Origin: Lytechinus variegatus
Lineage: Eukaryota > Echinodermata > Echinoidea > Temnopleuroida > Toxopneustidae
Length of the DNA stretch: 64,000 nucleotides
Reading direction: 5' to 3'
NCBI RefSeq assembly: GCF_018143015.1
Contig: NC_054756.1
Coordinates: 19,427,361-19,491,360, forward strand
In this document: one piece after another, positions 36,421 through 47,200 of the stretch
Position numbering within the stretch: the first letter of the stretch is position 1
Layout of the letters: each line of letters begins with the position of its first letter
Notes under the pieces: model-generated
What the model saw: only the letters and a program-made list of their open reading frames with translations
The model's database searches: none
What the model was told of the DNA's origin: nothing
Program-made: the position numbers and the translations under genes

Positions 36421-39400
36421 AAGTAGTAGTAGTAACAATAATAACAGTAGTAGTAGTAGTAGTAGTAGTAGAAGTAGTAACAGTAATAACAGAAGTAGTA
36501 GTAGTGGTAGTAGTAGAAGTAGTTGGAGCTGTTGTTGTGCATTGGAAATTACTACACTTTCAGAAAGATAAAATTCACTGTACCACTTTGGGGTTCATCG
36601 ACCTTCGCCATACATTATTGATACATGTATCTGTTTTTAATGTTGACGTGTGTAAACACATACTTTTTTGTATGTGCTCAATTATTTTTGACAAATGGTG
36701 TTTGCATTTACTGACACATCCGATACCCCTCTGCTGACACCACCTTTCCCCATTTACTTTTGTACACGTAGTGAATATTCATTAGTGTCTCATGTATTTT
36801 TCATTAAAAAGAGGCGTGGTCGAATTCTCTTGCTTTGATTGGCTTTTATTACTATTGAATATCCACAAGCCATTAACGCTTCTTTGTGCGAGGGCAAGGA
36901 TGGTATACTGTACCAGGCGGCGAAGTTATTTTTCCCACCGTAGTTCCGGACTCCAAGATGAATATTCATGCTTGCGTCTCTGGAATAAGAGTACGCAGAC
37001 GCGTGGATGAAGTTTCATCTTTACAAAATGGTGGAATGAATGAATCAGCACCCTCAAATTGCCGGTACCCTCACACAGGCCTAGGGTTACTCAAGATGAA
37101 AGTCCAGCTATCCCCATACAGCAAACGAGCCACGATGAATTGGAAACGAAAAAGTTCGACCCTGTTACTCTTCCAAACTTGGTTATGAGGACGAACATTC
37201 GTCAGATTATAACATTCACATATCCCAGGATCGAAAACTACACCTCAGATATCATTAATTACTCAATAATTTATAAACTGTCTACCTAAAGTTAAACGAT
37301 TACTGTTACTTTAATAAAAGCCAATCACAGAAAAATACATGAGACACTAAAGAGTATTCAATGCGTTTGCAAAAGTGAATGGGTAAAGGGGGTCAGAAAT
37401 CGGGGTGTCCGTAATTAGACCCTAAATGGAAACATCCCTTGACAGATCAATTTCAATCTCTCATAAAAGTTGGTGAATGATAAGCAAGAACCTTTAAAGA
37501 ATCAGTCACGTGCAATATGATAAACAAAAGTTGACCTACACAAGTCGATATGTGAAGGTAAAAAGGATGACAAAGACCAGAAGAGCGCAGGATAGGACAA
37601 CTACAGCAATAATCCATGGGGTCGTGTCTGAAATGTAAAAGATGAGATTAATTTGATGTGATGATAATGATAAGTGCATGGCGTACTGTCGGTCACGCCA
37701 TAGTGAGGGCACGATAAAAAATGTGAGACACTTCAATAGCCAGGTAGGTAGTCAACATCGTAACAGAGAATGGGCGGGTTTTCCTCTCTCACTCTTTTAC
37801 TTCCCATTAAAAAATCAAGAGAAAATTTTAGTATTATCTTCATGAATAAAAATGAATTTTTAAGAATAATTTTTACCAAAAGCTAAATTTTGTACATACC
37901 GACCTAAACAAGATTTTTTAAAATAACCTTACTATATAGAGAGTTTCCGCACAGCGACACAGAGTGAATCCAACAGCGCAGTATATCAATGAAAATGTAA
38001 GTCGATGGTCGGCGAATCGAAACGGCAGTTTTTCCTAAGAATCTGGATAAACGGCATAATCATTTGCGATTTTCCGTCGGCTATGAAACATCAGACAAAT
38101 ATGCTGTTTCGATTGACGGACCCTTGACATAAGACAAGACTAGCCCCATTTTAAGCGAGAATATTAGACGAATCCTTAGGCAATAACGCGAAATTTGCCG
38201 ATACAAGCTCCGAGCTTCAAGGTTAACTCTGGAAAATTTGCTGCAAAAGTTTCTACCGTAACATAAATCGTAAACCGAAAGGCTTGCACGTCTAATAAAT
38301 AACCTTTACATAATTTTGACGGGGAAATACGATTTCCGCGTATAATGTTATCATAATAGTTTTTCAACATAAGCACTTTTCTTTCTTTAGCGAGTAGATC
38401 TAGCAGTAAATTTACCATGTACAACCAAACAAACGTTCATGAACGTTAGCATTTCCATATACCAAATTTACTAGTCTGATTATAATCGCTGCCAATCGTT
38501 GTTGATTCATCGATGACACCCAATGATGATGAACCTCCTCCATCTGATGACGTCATCATGATCGTCGGTTCCGACGTGATATCATCTCTGCGCGTTTGTG
38601 ATGACGAATTCAATGAGGAGGGCGACATCGAAGTCGGTTGATATGCTGTAAAATGAGGTTTCAAGTCGGTAGTCAGTGAATAGTCTGACTCCAAAATAAT
38701 GCAGCCATTTCTAAACATAATATATACTCCCTTGATAGGGCAGGGGGTGAGAAAATCATCCCATCATCATGAGCTTTATAAAATTCGAAATTAGAGGGAT
38801 AATACCCCCGAGACCACGCCCTCGAAAAAAAGAACGGCACTAGCCCCCTCCTCCTCCCTCCCTGAAAAGAAATTAACTATTGTAGTACAATAAGATTAAA
38901 TTAAATGAAATAAAATAAGATTAAATTAAATTGAGTGGAATAAGATAGATAAAATGAAATGAAATAAGATGAAATTAAATGAAATAAAGTAAAAAAAAAA
39001 TTTTCAATGAATCAAATAAAAACAAATTAATAAACAAAGTGAAATAAAACGAAATAAAAACAAAATATAAAATACGAATTTTCAAGAACATACTGGAAAT
39101 GTTTGGACAGATTTCACCAAATCATTTTAAAAAGGAATGACGTATTAAAAACGACCTCACCAATTTTAATTGTGAATATTTGATGATTGAAAGAAGAATG
39201 AAACAAGCATCTTTGAAAAGACATCGCTAAGTTCATTTAATTTACCTCCTTGTGAAGTGGTGGTTGCTCCGGTTGCTAGAATTTCAGGCGTCGAGATTGT
39301 TGTTGCAGTTGTAGGTGCTGAAATTGTTTGTGTAGGTGTTGACACTGTTGATGCAGTTGTAAAAGCTGAAATTGGTGTTGCTGCAGAGGTTGGTGGCGGG

Positions 39401-41179
39401 GTTTCTGCATAAACCGCCAAGCGAAAATATAATGCCAAACCAGCGAATGGTAATGATAATCAAAAGTAGAAGAAACAATGATGATAAGAATATTGGCAAT
39501 AAGACGGAAAAGATGACAGATAATATGCCACAGTAATATTTTATCACATTATCATAACTACAGTCAAAAGGTTTCAAATTAATTCTGCTCTCTAAAAATT
39601 ACAATATAGAATAAAACAAATCAAAATAAACATGGTAAATGACAAATCACGGCTTATTACTCCCATCATTGACATTTAACACTAACTTTGCAAGATACAA
39701 CTACAAAAATGATCAGCAAATATAGACAACTACATTATTAATACAAAATTTATCTGTGATTGTTTTTTTGGGGGGGGTATGATGGCGATTTTTCACTATG
39801 TAGGCTTAAGAGTCACGGTTTTGTTGATTTTTTTTGTAAGTTCAGGTTATAGATGTGTGAAATAAACTTACCTGGACAATCCGGGACAAAAGTCTCCCAG
39901 TCGCCATAGTAACCACAGGTCAATGTTTGATTCGTCCTCGAAGGATCCATATCACAATCAAAGAAGACTTCATCATCGACTGCGTAGCTGTCATTCAATG
40001 TCTGCCATGAGCTGAAACTAGCATACATGGGTGCAGTGGGCGTGGCACACCTGACCGTACAGGTAGGAGGAGGGTTTGTCCAGTTCCCGGATGCAGTACA
40101 CGTGATAGATGTGGCGCCATTCTTGATACTTGGTGGTGGACAGACGGGGGCGAAGTCGATGACGTCACTTGCGTTGTAAAAAGAACTATCCTGCTGTGAT
40201 TGGTCACCGTTTAAAACGTATCCTGGATTAAAACAGTCTGATGGTGATTCTGTTGACAAAAATGAATGCAAATAAGATCAAATTGCTGTGAGAGCCACCG
40301 TCTTTTTTTCTTTCTCATAATAGGCTCTCATCGATGATAATGCCACCACAGTGGCATGGATGTAAAGATGTAAAACAATAACCCCATCTGCTAACAAAGT
40401 CCAGTGATTGCTTTTCCTATTTTCACAATTGACATGAACAAATATTAAAAATCTATTTCAATTTGTTCCCAACGCCCAGGACTGTTGTAAAAATATTCAA
40501 GAAAACGACTTATTTTATGGCCTCTCCATGTCATTGTTATTAAAATTCCCCCCAAAAATGCAATCACAATGTATGTTTTATCAATCATTGTGGGCATACA
40601 GATTTTATAGACATATTGTTATTAAAATGAAAGAAAATGAAGAAAATAATATGAAAAACGCATTGTCTTTCAAATTAATCGCTATTGAAGTTCGTTCATA
40701 ATATTCATGATGATATGGCTAGTGTTAAAAACTGCATGATTAAATGTTATCATGGTATCTCCATTAATCTTAATCTTTAATCCGCTTTCTTTCACCATCA
40801 AATTTAAACATAATTGCCTTACCATTAATTTGATAGACGCTAGCTTGAAAATCTGTTCCACACAATTGACTTGAATTTCCTGAACATGGTCTGTTACATG
40901 TATCATTCCCATCTGGTTGGCCTAAGACGTTATAGGGCGCAAAGAATCCTCCACAAAGACACTGTGCGCCCGCTTGAAGTCCAAAGTATCTCATGTTCTG
41001 ATCAGCACAAATGTCTCTGCATAGTTCAATTGTCATCTCTTGAGATTGACAGTACTGAGCTTGTGGTCCACATGTATTCTGACATGAATCGGAAGGTTTT
41101 GTATCTCTATTACAGTAAATCAGATCCGGCAAAGCTTCTCTTCTGTTGTTCTCATAGAAACACCCAAGATAGGTGTAAT
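34097..41179 (-). CDS. WSC-sushi single-pass receptor-like protein (5' end not certain)
   Basis: Six exons join with matching phases: 41179-40823 (WSC), 40249-39872 (two sushi/CCP domains), 39404-39246 (Thr-rich stalk), 38645-38463 (Ser/Thr stalk), 37627-37540 (TM helix), 34364-34097 (cytoplasmic tail and stop). WSC domains bind carbohydrate and sushi domains mediate protein contacts; both are extracellular, so this is a cell-surface lectin-like receptor. Every extracellular exon begins and ends in phase 1, the usual pattern for shuffled domains. The tail has three tyrosines in YDTAI, YEAL and YEII contexts, which may be phosphorylation or sorting sites. The signal peptide is missing from these exons; a candidate first exon is at 56963-57059. 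I do not know a named orthologue. Confidence 0.8.
34477..35468. mobile_element. non-autonomous Tc1/mariner-type element with TA target duplication
   Basis: Inverted ends CAGTGCGTATCAAAAAAAGT at 34477 and its complement ending at 35468 (about 30 bases with few mismatches), flanked on both sides by TA (34475-34476 and 35469-35470). The 992 bases hold no transposase. The element sits inside an AGT microsatellite, whose halves flank it. Confidence 0.85.
35490..36535. repeat. AGT satellite, about 1 kb, in intron of the WSC/sushi gene
   Basis: Nearly pure AGT with AAGT, AACAGTAATAACAG and GCAGCAGC variants. It is interrupted by a 130-base non-satellite block (36074-36207) that recurs at 37219-37349. 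The AGT array reads open for long distances in several frames on both strands; these are not genes. Confidence 0.95.
36074..36207. repeat. copy 1 of a 130-bp dispersed repeat
   Basis: ATATCCCAGGATCGAAAACC to CAGAAAATTACACGAGACAC. It matches 37219-37349 with scattered differences, and the ending GAGACACTAA is found inverted near 36790-36830. Confidence 0.7.
36750..37395. mobile_element. element with inverted repeat edges, enclosing a coding-like insert
   Basis: The left edge (CCCCATTTACTTTTGTACACG ... AGTGTCTCATGTATTTTTC) is inverted relative to the right edge (GAAAAATACATGAGACACT ... GTGAATGGGTAAAGGGGG). Between them, 36945-37215 reads in plausible protein-like frames on the plus strand, opposite to the host gene. 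No transposase was recognised. Confidence 0.4.
37219..37349. repeat. copy 2 of the 130-bp dispersed repeat
   Basis: Begins CATATCCCAGGATCGAAAAC and ends ACATGAGACACTAA, like 36074-36207. Confidence 0.7.
37540..37627 (-). CDS. transmembrane exon of the WSC/sushi gene
   Basis: Acceptor CATTTCAG, donor TTGT|GTAGGT. It reads TTPWIIAVVVLSCALLVFVI then LFTFTYRL, a single hydrophobic helix of about 22 residues. It enters in phase 1 and leaves in phase 2, which fits the tail exon exactly. Confidence 0.85.
38463..38645 (-). CDS. Ser/Thr-rich stalk exon
   Basis: Acceptor CATTTTACAG, donor TTTG|GTATAT, 183 bases, phase 1 at both ends. About a third of the residues are Ser or Thr (for example SMSPSSLNSSSQT), consistent with an O-glycosylated stalk between the domains and the membrane. 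Confidence 0.7.
38880..39075. repeat. A-rich simple repeat (AAATTAAATGAAATA)
   Basis: Degenerate 5- to 10-base repeats of AAATTAA, GAAATAA and AAGATTA, intronic. Confidence 0.7.
39246..39404 (-). CDS. Thr-rich stalk exon
   Basis: Acceptor GGTTTATGCAG, donor GGAG|GTAAAT, 159 bases, phase 1 at both ends. The sequence is made of imperfect repeats such as STPTQTISAPTTATTISTP, typical of mucin-like stalks. Confidence 0.75.
39872..40249 (-). CDS. exon with two sushi (CCP) domains
   Basis: Acceptor TTTGTCAACAG, donor CCAG|GTAAGT, 378 bases, phase 1 at both ends. The first domain runs from SDCFNPGYVLNG to NPPPTC, the second from RCATPTAP to FVPDC. Each has the four cysteines and the GxW before the last Cys (SGNWTNPPPTC, YGDWETFVPDC) that define the fold. 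A potential N-glycosylation site lies in SGNWTN/PSRTNQT. Confidence 0.85.
40823..41179 (-). CDS. WSC domain exon
   Basis: Acceptor TTTTTTTGTTCAG, donor AATG|GTAAGG, 357 bases, phase 1 at both ends. It reads YTYLGCFYENNRREALP, then CQNTC, MTIELCRDICADQ, YFGLQAGAQCLCGG and GNDTCNRPCSGNSSQLCGT, ending ASVYQIN. These are the eight spaced cysteines, the YFGLQ...CxCG core and the C(S/P)G..S..CGG-like motif of WSC carbohydrate-binding domains. Confidence 0.85.
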
Positions 41180-42089
41180 CTGAACAAAAAAAGAAAAGTC
41201 AAATAATAAAATTAGTAGAGCCCCACTATAGTTCAGAATCACCACCATCTACAATACGTAACATTACACATAAGCATACATTTCTTCTTTACCATACTGT
41301 GGACCTCCATAATAATGTAAAGGCATATTTTCGTGTGTTTTCAGGAGTTGCGCTATTGTAATTATTTTGTTAAGATAATGAAAATTGATGGCTGAGTAAA
41401 ACACTTTGGAGAAAGGATATCAAAAATCATTTGGCGGACAGTATCTGAATTTCTGAATTATCTGAATTTGTCTCAAAAGTTCCATCACTGTTCTTTAATA
41501 TAATGTCTTAATCAAAGAAAGTAACTTGGGGAGCAACAAGTTTTTTTTTTCTTTAAAATATTGCCTGAGTTCAAAGGATATTAAACGAAGAAATTCATGC
41601 TGGCTAGTGTATTATTTGCGATCAGCCATGAACAAATAATTAACACGTAACGCGTACAGAAGACAAACTAAGAAAAGATAATTTGCATAAAATAATGACG
41701 CGCTTTGAAATAATGTGTGACTTTAATTAAATACCGTATTATTGTCAGTGAGTTCATCGTAAAGCATTTATACTAAATGAGCTTCCTTTTTTTCTGGAAG
41801 ACATGCATGTAGACCAGTTATTCAGTAATTCATTCCTTGCATATCCCCCCCATCTCAAAGGAGAACTTGAGTTTCGGGAAAAAATAACAAAGTCGCGATT
41901 CAGAATATGAACTCATTCAGAAAATTCTTTACCTGTGGCTGAATTTAATCTCCGACATCTAATGATTTTCTATTATACCGTGCTCACGGAGTTTCAAATT
42001 CTTTTTTTTTAATTCCAGGTGTGCGCTAAAACTCTGTTATTTGAACAGGTTTTCAATTTGAGTTTGAACGTTTCTATTGATGGACATGA
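41180..42089. other. no gene recognised; intron or upstream region
   Basis: AT-rich. If the exon at 56963 is the first exon of the WSC/sushi gene, this and everything up to 56.9 kb is one large intron holding the mobile elements. Confidence 0.4.
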
Positions 42090-43560
42090 TCTCACAGGGG
42101 CTGCACAGGCAAAAGCGCCATCTCCCAAAGTTATCTTTGTATTACGAGCGGGGATGTGAAGGAGCAAATTATCATTAGAACTACGCAGGTTGTGAGAGTG
42201 TCTGTGAACTTTTCTTTATAAAAGCTCAGAAATGTAACTGGGGGCTTGACCACTTAGTGCCTTGTATACAATTAGCAAAATCTTGAAAGAAATTCGTTGG
42301 CGAACTGGAAGCCAGTGCAGATCTTTCAAGACAGGGGTAATCCTTGAAAATCTAGATTGACTACAAATCAGCCGTGCACATGCATTCTGTACTCGCTGAA
42401 GACGCCCAATTTGAGATGAGGGGAGCCCATACAACAAACTGTTACAATAATCTACCTTACTAATAATGCATGCATGGACAATTTTTTTCATGCTTTCATT
42501 TTCAAAGTATTTTCGTATACGTCTGAGGTTGTATATCATATGAAATGAAGATTTGCACACATTGGTAATATGTGCTTCCATATTCAAATGCGAATCCTAA
42601 AATACTCCAAGATTTCTTACATTAGAATTTGGTTCTATGACTGAACTGCCAACTGATATCCCGTCAAAATCAAGCTTATTCAGTTGTTTAGATGTGCTGA
42701 TAACTAGTAATTCTGTTTTACTGTCATTTAGCATAAGTTTGTTATGCAGCATCCAATCACGTATGTAACCAACACAATCTTCTAGAAGAGAGATGCTCTG
42801 CTGCTTTCAGCATGTTTTGATGAGAATTAACAGTTATCTTTAATTACGATGCATATTTTTATAAATAATGCCAAATGTACATTCAAACTTGACCACAGTC
42901 CGTTGTAAGGGATTTTGGGATTTTTTATTTTGGCTGATCTCCAATCTTGTGGAACATCACCTTCATCCAAGGATTTCTGAAGTATCATGGTAAGAACTGG
43001 AGCAATCTGATCTTTGTCCTCCTTAAGTACAATATTAGAGATGTCATCTGGTCCGTGTGCTTTCTTCACCTTCGTGGCCTCCAGAAGCTTGGCTATTCCA
43101 GCAATACCGATGTTTAAGTCTGGAAGTTTAGGGAGATCTTCAACACCACCATTTACATCTAACATTCCAAGCTGGTCAAGAGGTAGATGATTCTCACGAG
43201 TGAATACGCGACAGAACTGGTCGTTCAACATCTGAGCCTTATCATAAGGACTAGAAGCTTCCTGACCGTTTCTTCTGAGGACCGGGGTACCAATCGTATC
43301 TCTTCTTCTGCTCTTAAAGTATGAGAAAGCTTTCTTCCCAAATCTTTCACCCTCCTCAGGTGTGAATACAGATGTAAGGTAGTCTCTATGAGCTTTCCTA
43401 TATGTAAATCTAAAGAGCCGCTGAATGTCCTTGTATCTGGTCCAATCACCATCTTTATTTGTAATTTTAGCCTTAAGTTTGGCTCTTTTCTTCTGTCTAA
43501 TAATTCTACTTAGCCTTTTATTCCACCAGGGTGGGTTCTGTCTTTTTTTTGTTATTTTAA
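42090..43560 (-). mobile_element. CR1-like LINE, broken (endonuclease-RT linker, RT start, RT end)
   Basis: On the minus strand 43543 to about 42905 is open from PPWWNKRLSRIIRQKKR through FSYFKSRRRDTIGTP and MLNDQFCRVFTREN to the RT start (KKAHGPDDISNIVLK, IAPVLTMILQKSLD, VPQDWRSAKI). It then jumps to the RT end: IRDWMLHNKLMLNDSKTELL (about 42760), KIVHACIISKVDYCNSLLYG, RLQRVQNACARLI, VLKDLHWLPVRQRI, and finally LRSSNDNLLL...GDGAFACAAP near 42100. The order and motifs are those of the CR1/L2 (Jockey-like) group. The middle of the RT with its catalytic Asp pair is deleted near 42800-42900. Stops lie near 42598 and 42216. Confidence 0.8.
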
Positions 43561-43574
43561 GTGGTACATTATTT

Positions 43575-43785
43575 TTAATTAAGAAGAAAATGATTTAAAG
43601 AATCAAATTGAAATAAGAGCCAAGTAGTATGAATAATAGGTGTAATGAAAACTGTCAGTGTAAAAAATCAAGCATTTGCCCCAAAGAAAAAGAGAAAATA
43701 AGCCAAACATTGCCACCCTTATTTTGCCACACATGGAGATATAACTGAGAACAAGGTTATATTATAACCTTGTTCATTAAATGAG
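43575..43785. repeat. 200-bp repeat, copy A
   Basis: From TTTTTAATTAAGAAGAAAAT through AAATCAAGCATTTGCCCC to GAGAACAAGGTTATATTATA and TGAATGAG-like ends. It recurs at 44062-44275 (copy B) and, rearranged, at 46915-47200 (copy C). Confidence 0.75.
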
Positions 43786-44061
43786 TGCTACCACCCTGCC
43801 TGTGGGGAATCTACAGGTAGGACTATGGTATGCCAATGTTGTACAGAGCACACACTTTAAAAAATCATTAAAATATCACTTTTGTGACCAAACTTACTAA
43901 TTTCCATACAGTTGCAATATATTTTTCATTAGTAACTTGGGAATAATTTTTTTATTCACCAGAGCGCTCAAAAAGTTGAATTTTGGGCATATTTTTTGTG
44001 TACGTCCTCTATTGGTGGAAAGTAATATTGCAAGAAAATTTTCTTTTTTTGATCTCTATTT

Positions 44062-44275
44062 TTAATTAAGAAAAAAATGATTTAAAGAATCAGATTTAAA
44101 TAAGAGCCAAGTTGTATGAATGATAGGGGTATTGGAAACTGTCAGTGTAAAAAAAATCAAGCATTTGCCCGAAAGAAAAAGAGAAAATAAGCCAAACATT
44201 GCCACCCTTTTTTTGCCACACATGGAGATATAACTGAGAACAAGGTTATATCATAACCTTGTTCATTGAATGAGC
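44062..44275. repeat. 200-bp repeat, copy B
   Basis: Same sequence as 43575-43785 in the same orientation, with few differences; it abuts the left Penelope-like arm. Confidence 0.75.
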
Positions 44276-44330
44276 GTGTGGACGGTGAGAAATGTTTCCA
44301 AAAGAACGACACGATACTAAATTGAAGACA

Positions 44331-44732
44331 AAAATAAAGAATAGAACATAACATTTTAATAAACGGAACATGTTTCGAGGTGTCGCACCTCATCCTCAGC
44401 CTGAAAATTATTAACAGAGTCATTGGTATTTATACAGTTGAGATGTCAAGTAAAAATTTCAAGAATGTAGTTACACAGGATTACAAGGAATGCAATTGTT
44501 GAATGGAATGAAGTAAAAAGTTACAAAGTCTATGGATTTATCAGATAGGGGTGGGTTTAAATTAAATGGATAACATTATTTGGTAATTGTACACCTGTTG
44601 GTTTAGTTGAGGCTGTTTCCATTTGATGAAAAGCCCTTCTTTTATTTATTTATTTTTTTTTAATTTTTAGTTGAAAATCTGTTTGAGCAGTATCGAGAAT
44701 CTTGAAACAGTGGGTATTGCATTCTAACAAGC
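44331..44732 (-). mobile_element. Penelope-like element 3' end, left arm
   Basis: On the minus strand this arm encodes the C-terminus of a GIY-YIG endonuclease (ECNTHCFKILDTAQTDFQLK, then KEGLFIKWKQPQLNQQ), followed by a 3' untranslated region with the hairpin-like box at 44372-44399. The same arm lies inverted at 46530-46851. A T-rich expansion interrupts the coding part near 44640-44660. Confidence 0.65.
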
Positions 44733-46493
44733 CAGTGGCGTAGACAGGTCCTTAGACCTGGGGGGGGGATGATCCCTAGCTGGGTCATACTTTATATATA
44801 TATATGTATAATATATAAATATAAAGAATGAAGGAGATAACGTACTCGATAAAAACAAAATATCATCGGCCAAAGCAGACGAGTTAAAGATAACAAAATA
44901 ACACGATCTGCCTCATGGATTATCTTGTGTGTCTTTTAATCACTTTGCTTTCAGCAATAAACAGGGCATCCAGTAATGAACAAACTTCCTTGCACATTTT
45001 TCATGGCAGTAATCTTTTGTTTGATTAATGACAATGATTAAAGATGATCATAAGAGAAATGTCATTTGTCGGATGTCTAGTTATCATCTTGGTCATGACA
45101 GTCCTGCTAAACATGATCTAGAATAACTAGTTTTCCTTATTTTACTAGTATAGTAGTATACTCTTTTAAAAGTAGCGATATTGTTAATGATCAAACGAAT
45201 GAATCAACAACTAAAGGAATAAACAAATAAACAGCCAAATAACTAAAAAAATATCAATTACAATTATAGTAATAGGGGTAAAATAAAAAAAGCTCAACAT
45301 TATATTTCTTATCCACGTGCAGATATGCGGACACTAAAATGATAAGCACACTCTGTTTAAATGTCTCCTCCATCCCCACTTGGTGTTCTTTGTTCGTCCT
45401 CCAACTGTGACGTTGATGACCGGTCTTCATCAGTTTCTTGACAACTTTTGAAGAAGATCGTAATTTTTGACGTTTTCAAACGCTTTGCTTGCGACATGCT
45501 TGGACAATTTCACGTCATTACATTGACCGAAATTCACAAGGTTGAATTGAATCTTGTCTATAAATTAGTCAAATTTTTATCGCGTAAATGCGCGAGATGA
45601 TTATGTTTTTTGTCAAAGGTCCGACAATGAACATGCTGAGGGTTGAGTTAGGCTTGTTCTGTGATCTTAGACCATAAATTAATCCGATATCCATGGATTG
45701 ATTCAATCTGCCTTCGTGAATTAAGGCATGTCTTTATATTGGATGATTCTACCTTCTTTGAAAAGCGCAAAGTACTCTGAAAAAAATTAGTGAAATAGTT
45801 CACTCTTAAGGAGTGAATATATGAAAGAGTGAATATTGAGTGAAAAAAAACCTCGGATATCACTGAGGCCATCCAAAATTTGCACTTTCATTTCAAAATC
45901 ATTCATTTACTAATTCGCTCCTTAGAGACTGAAAATTTTCACATTTCCTTTGCAAAGTAAAGGTTGAGGACATGGCCAGCAGGGAAAAGGGTCAGTGTAT
46001 GTGTATATTAATTCGTTTGAACAGTGTTAATGTGTTATGAAAGCAATTGCTCTGAAAGGGAGTGATTAAGCGACACTTTCATAAATCTGTAATGAAATAT
46101 TTAACTTATCTCCTTTGCAAATACATAATTATTATAAGGAAAAGGACTTGGTGAAACTCTGAATAACGATCCTTAAATGTATATGACGACGCAAGACAGT
46201 TGTTATTACTTAAAACTTGCAAGTTGTAAATGCATATAAGATGATTGACTCTGAATAAAAGTCCAATTTTGATCATGTTTGTCATTGCTGTACGTTATGA
46301 TTATTACTGCTATTATTATTGATTGATTTTAACTAGCATTCATTGCTTTATTACTGTATAGTTTTGCTTCTTCCCCCAAAGAAACCTGGGGGGGGGATGA
46401 TTGTACACACCATCCCCCACACCTAAAATTCTGGGGGGATGCATCCCCCCCCCCCATCCCCCCCCCCCCCCCCCCCCGCTATCTACGCCCCTG
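44733..46493. mobile_element. non-autonomous hAT element, 1761 bp, 8-bp target duplication
   Basis: The ends CAGTGGCGTAGACAGG and (inverted) CAGGGGCGTAGATAGCGGGG match the common hAT end. Exact 8-base duplications TAACAAGC flank it (44725-44732 and 46494-46501). The interior has G/C runs near both ends and AT-rich sequence. A stretch of about 35 codons on the minus strand near 45440-45560 (SKHVASKAFENVKNYDLLQK) looks protein-like but was not identified. It inserted at the centre of the Penelope-like pair. Confidence 0.85.
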
Positions 46494-46501
46494 TAACAAG
46501 C

Positions 46502-46851
46502 ACTGGGGTGACGATTGCAAGTGTCTCCAGACTAAAAATAAAAGAAGGGCTTTTCATCAAATGGAAACAACCTCAACTAAACCAACAAGTGTACAATTAC
46601 CAAATAATGTTATCCATTTAATTTAAACCCACCCCTATCTGATAAATCCATAGACTTTGTAACTTTTTACTTCATTCCATTCAACAATTGCATTCCATGT
46701 AATCCTGTGTAACTACATTCCTGAAATTTTTACTTGACATCTCAACTGTATAAATACCAATGACTCTGTTAATAATTTTCAAGCTGAGGATGAGGTGCGA
46801 CACCTCGAAACATGTTCCGTTTATTAAAATGTTATGTTCTATTCTTTATTT
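46502..46851 (+). mobile_element. Penelope-like element 3' end, right arm
   Basis: Encodes LKIKEGLFIKWKQPQLNQQV then YNYQIMLSI and a stop at 46619-46621, the C-terminus of a GIY-YIG endonuclease. It continues with about 230 bases of 3' region that includes the box at 46784-46811. It is the inverted partner of 44331-44660, with about 320 bases in common. Confidence 0.65.
46784..46811 (+). other. hammerhead-ribozyme-like core in Penelope-like 3' region
   Basis: CTGAGGA matches the CUGANGA core box. It is followed by a perfect 6-bp stem (GAGGTG, loop CGA, CACCTC) and then GAAAC, the second core box. One extra T sits between the first box and the stem. Penelope-like elements are known to carry hammerhead motifs in their terminal repeats. 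The stem I/III partners and the cleavage site were not placed with confidence. The same motif lies inverted at 44372-44399. Confidence 0.5.
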
Positions 46852-46914
46852 TTGAGAAATGTTTGATTGAAAATCAACCTCATGATAAGTACTTAGTCAT
46901 AAAGTACTAAATCA

Positions 46915-47200
46915 AATTAAAAGATTAAATCAAATTTACATAAGAGCCAAGTTATATGATGAAAAGCTGTAATGAAACCTGATACAATGTTTGGCTTATT
47001 TTCTCTATTTCTATGGGACAAATGCTTGATTTCGGCTTATTTTCTCTATTTCTATGGGACAAATGCTTGATTTCCTTACACTATCACTGATAGTGTAAGA
47101 AAATCAAGCATTTGTCCCATAGAAATAGAGAAAATAGGCCAAACATTGCCAACCTTATTTTGCCACACATGGAGATGTAACTGAGAACAAGGTTATATCC
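46915..47200. repeat. 200-bp repeat, copy C, with foldback
   Basis: Related to copies A and B, but the central block (ATTTTCTCTATTTCTATGGG and CAAATGCTTGATTT) is present twice in tandem and then inverted, making a hairpin centred near 47085 (CTATCACTGATAG). Confidence 0.7.

Noticed and set aside
35424-36542. Long open frames of poly-Leu, poly-Tyr, poly-Thr and poly-Val on both strands
   Set aside because: They are translations of the AGT satellite, open in every frame, with no unique sequence or splice context.
42827-43231. Possible host gene with reverse-transcriptase similarity
   Set aside because: It is part of the broken CR1-like LINE, which continues on both sides.
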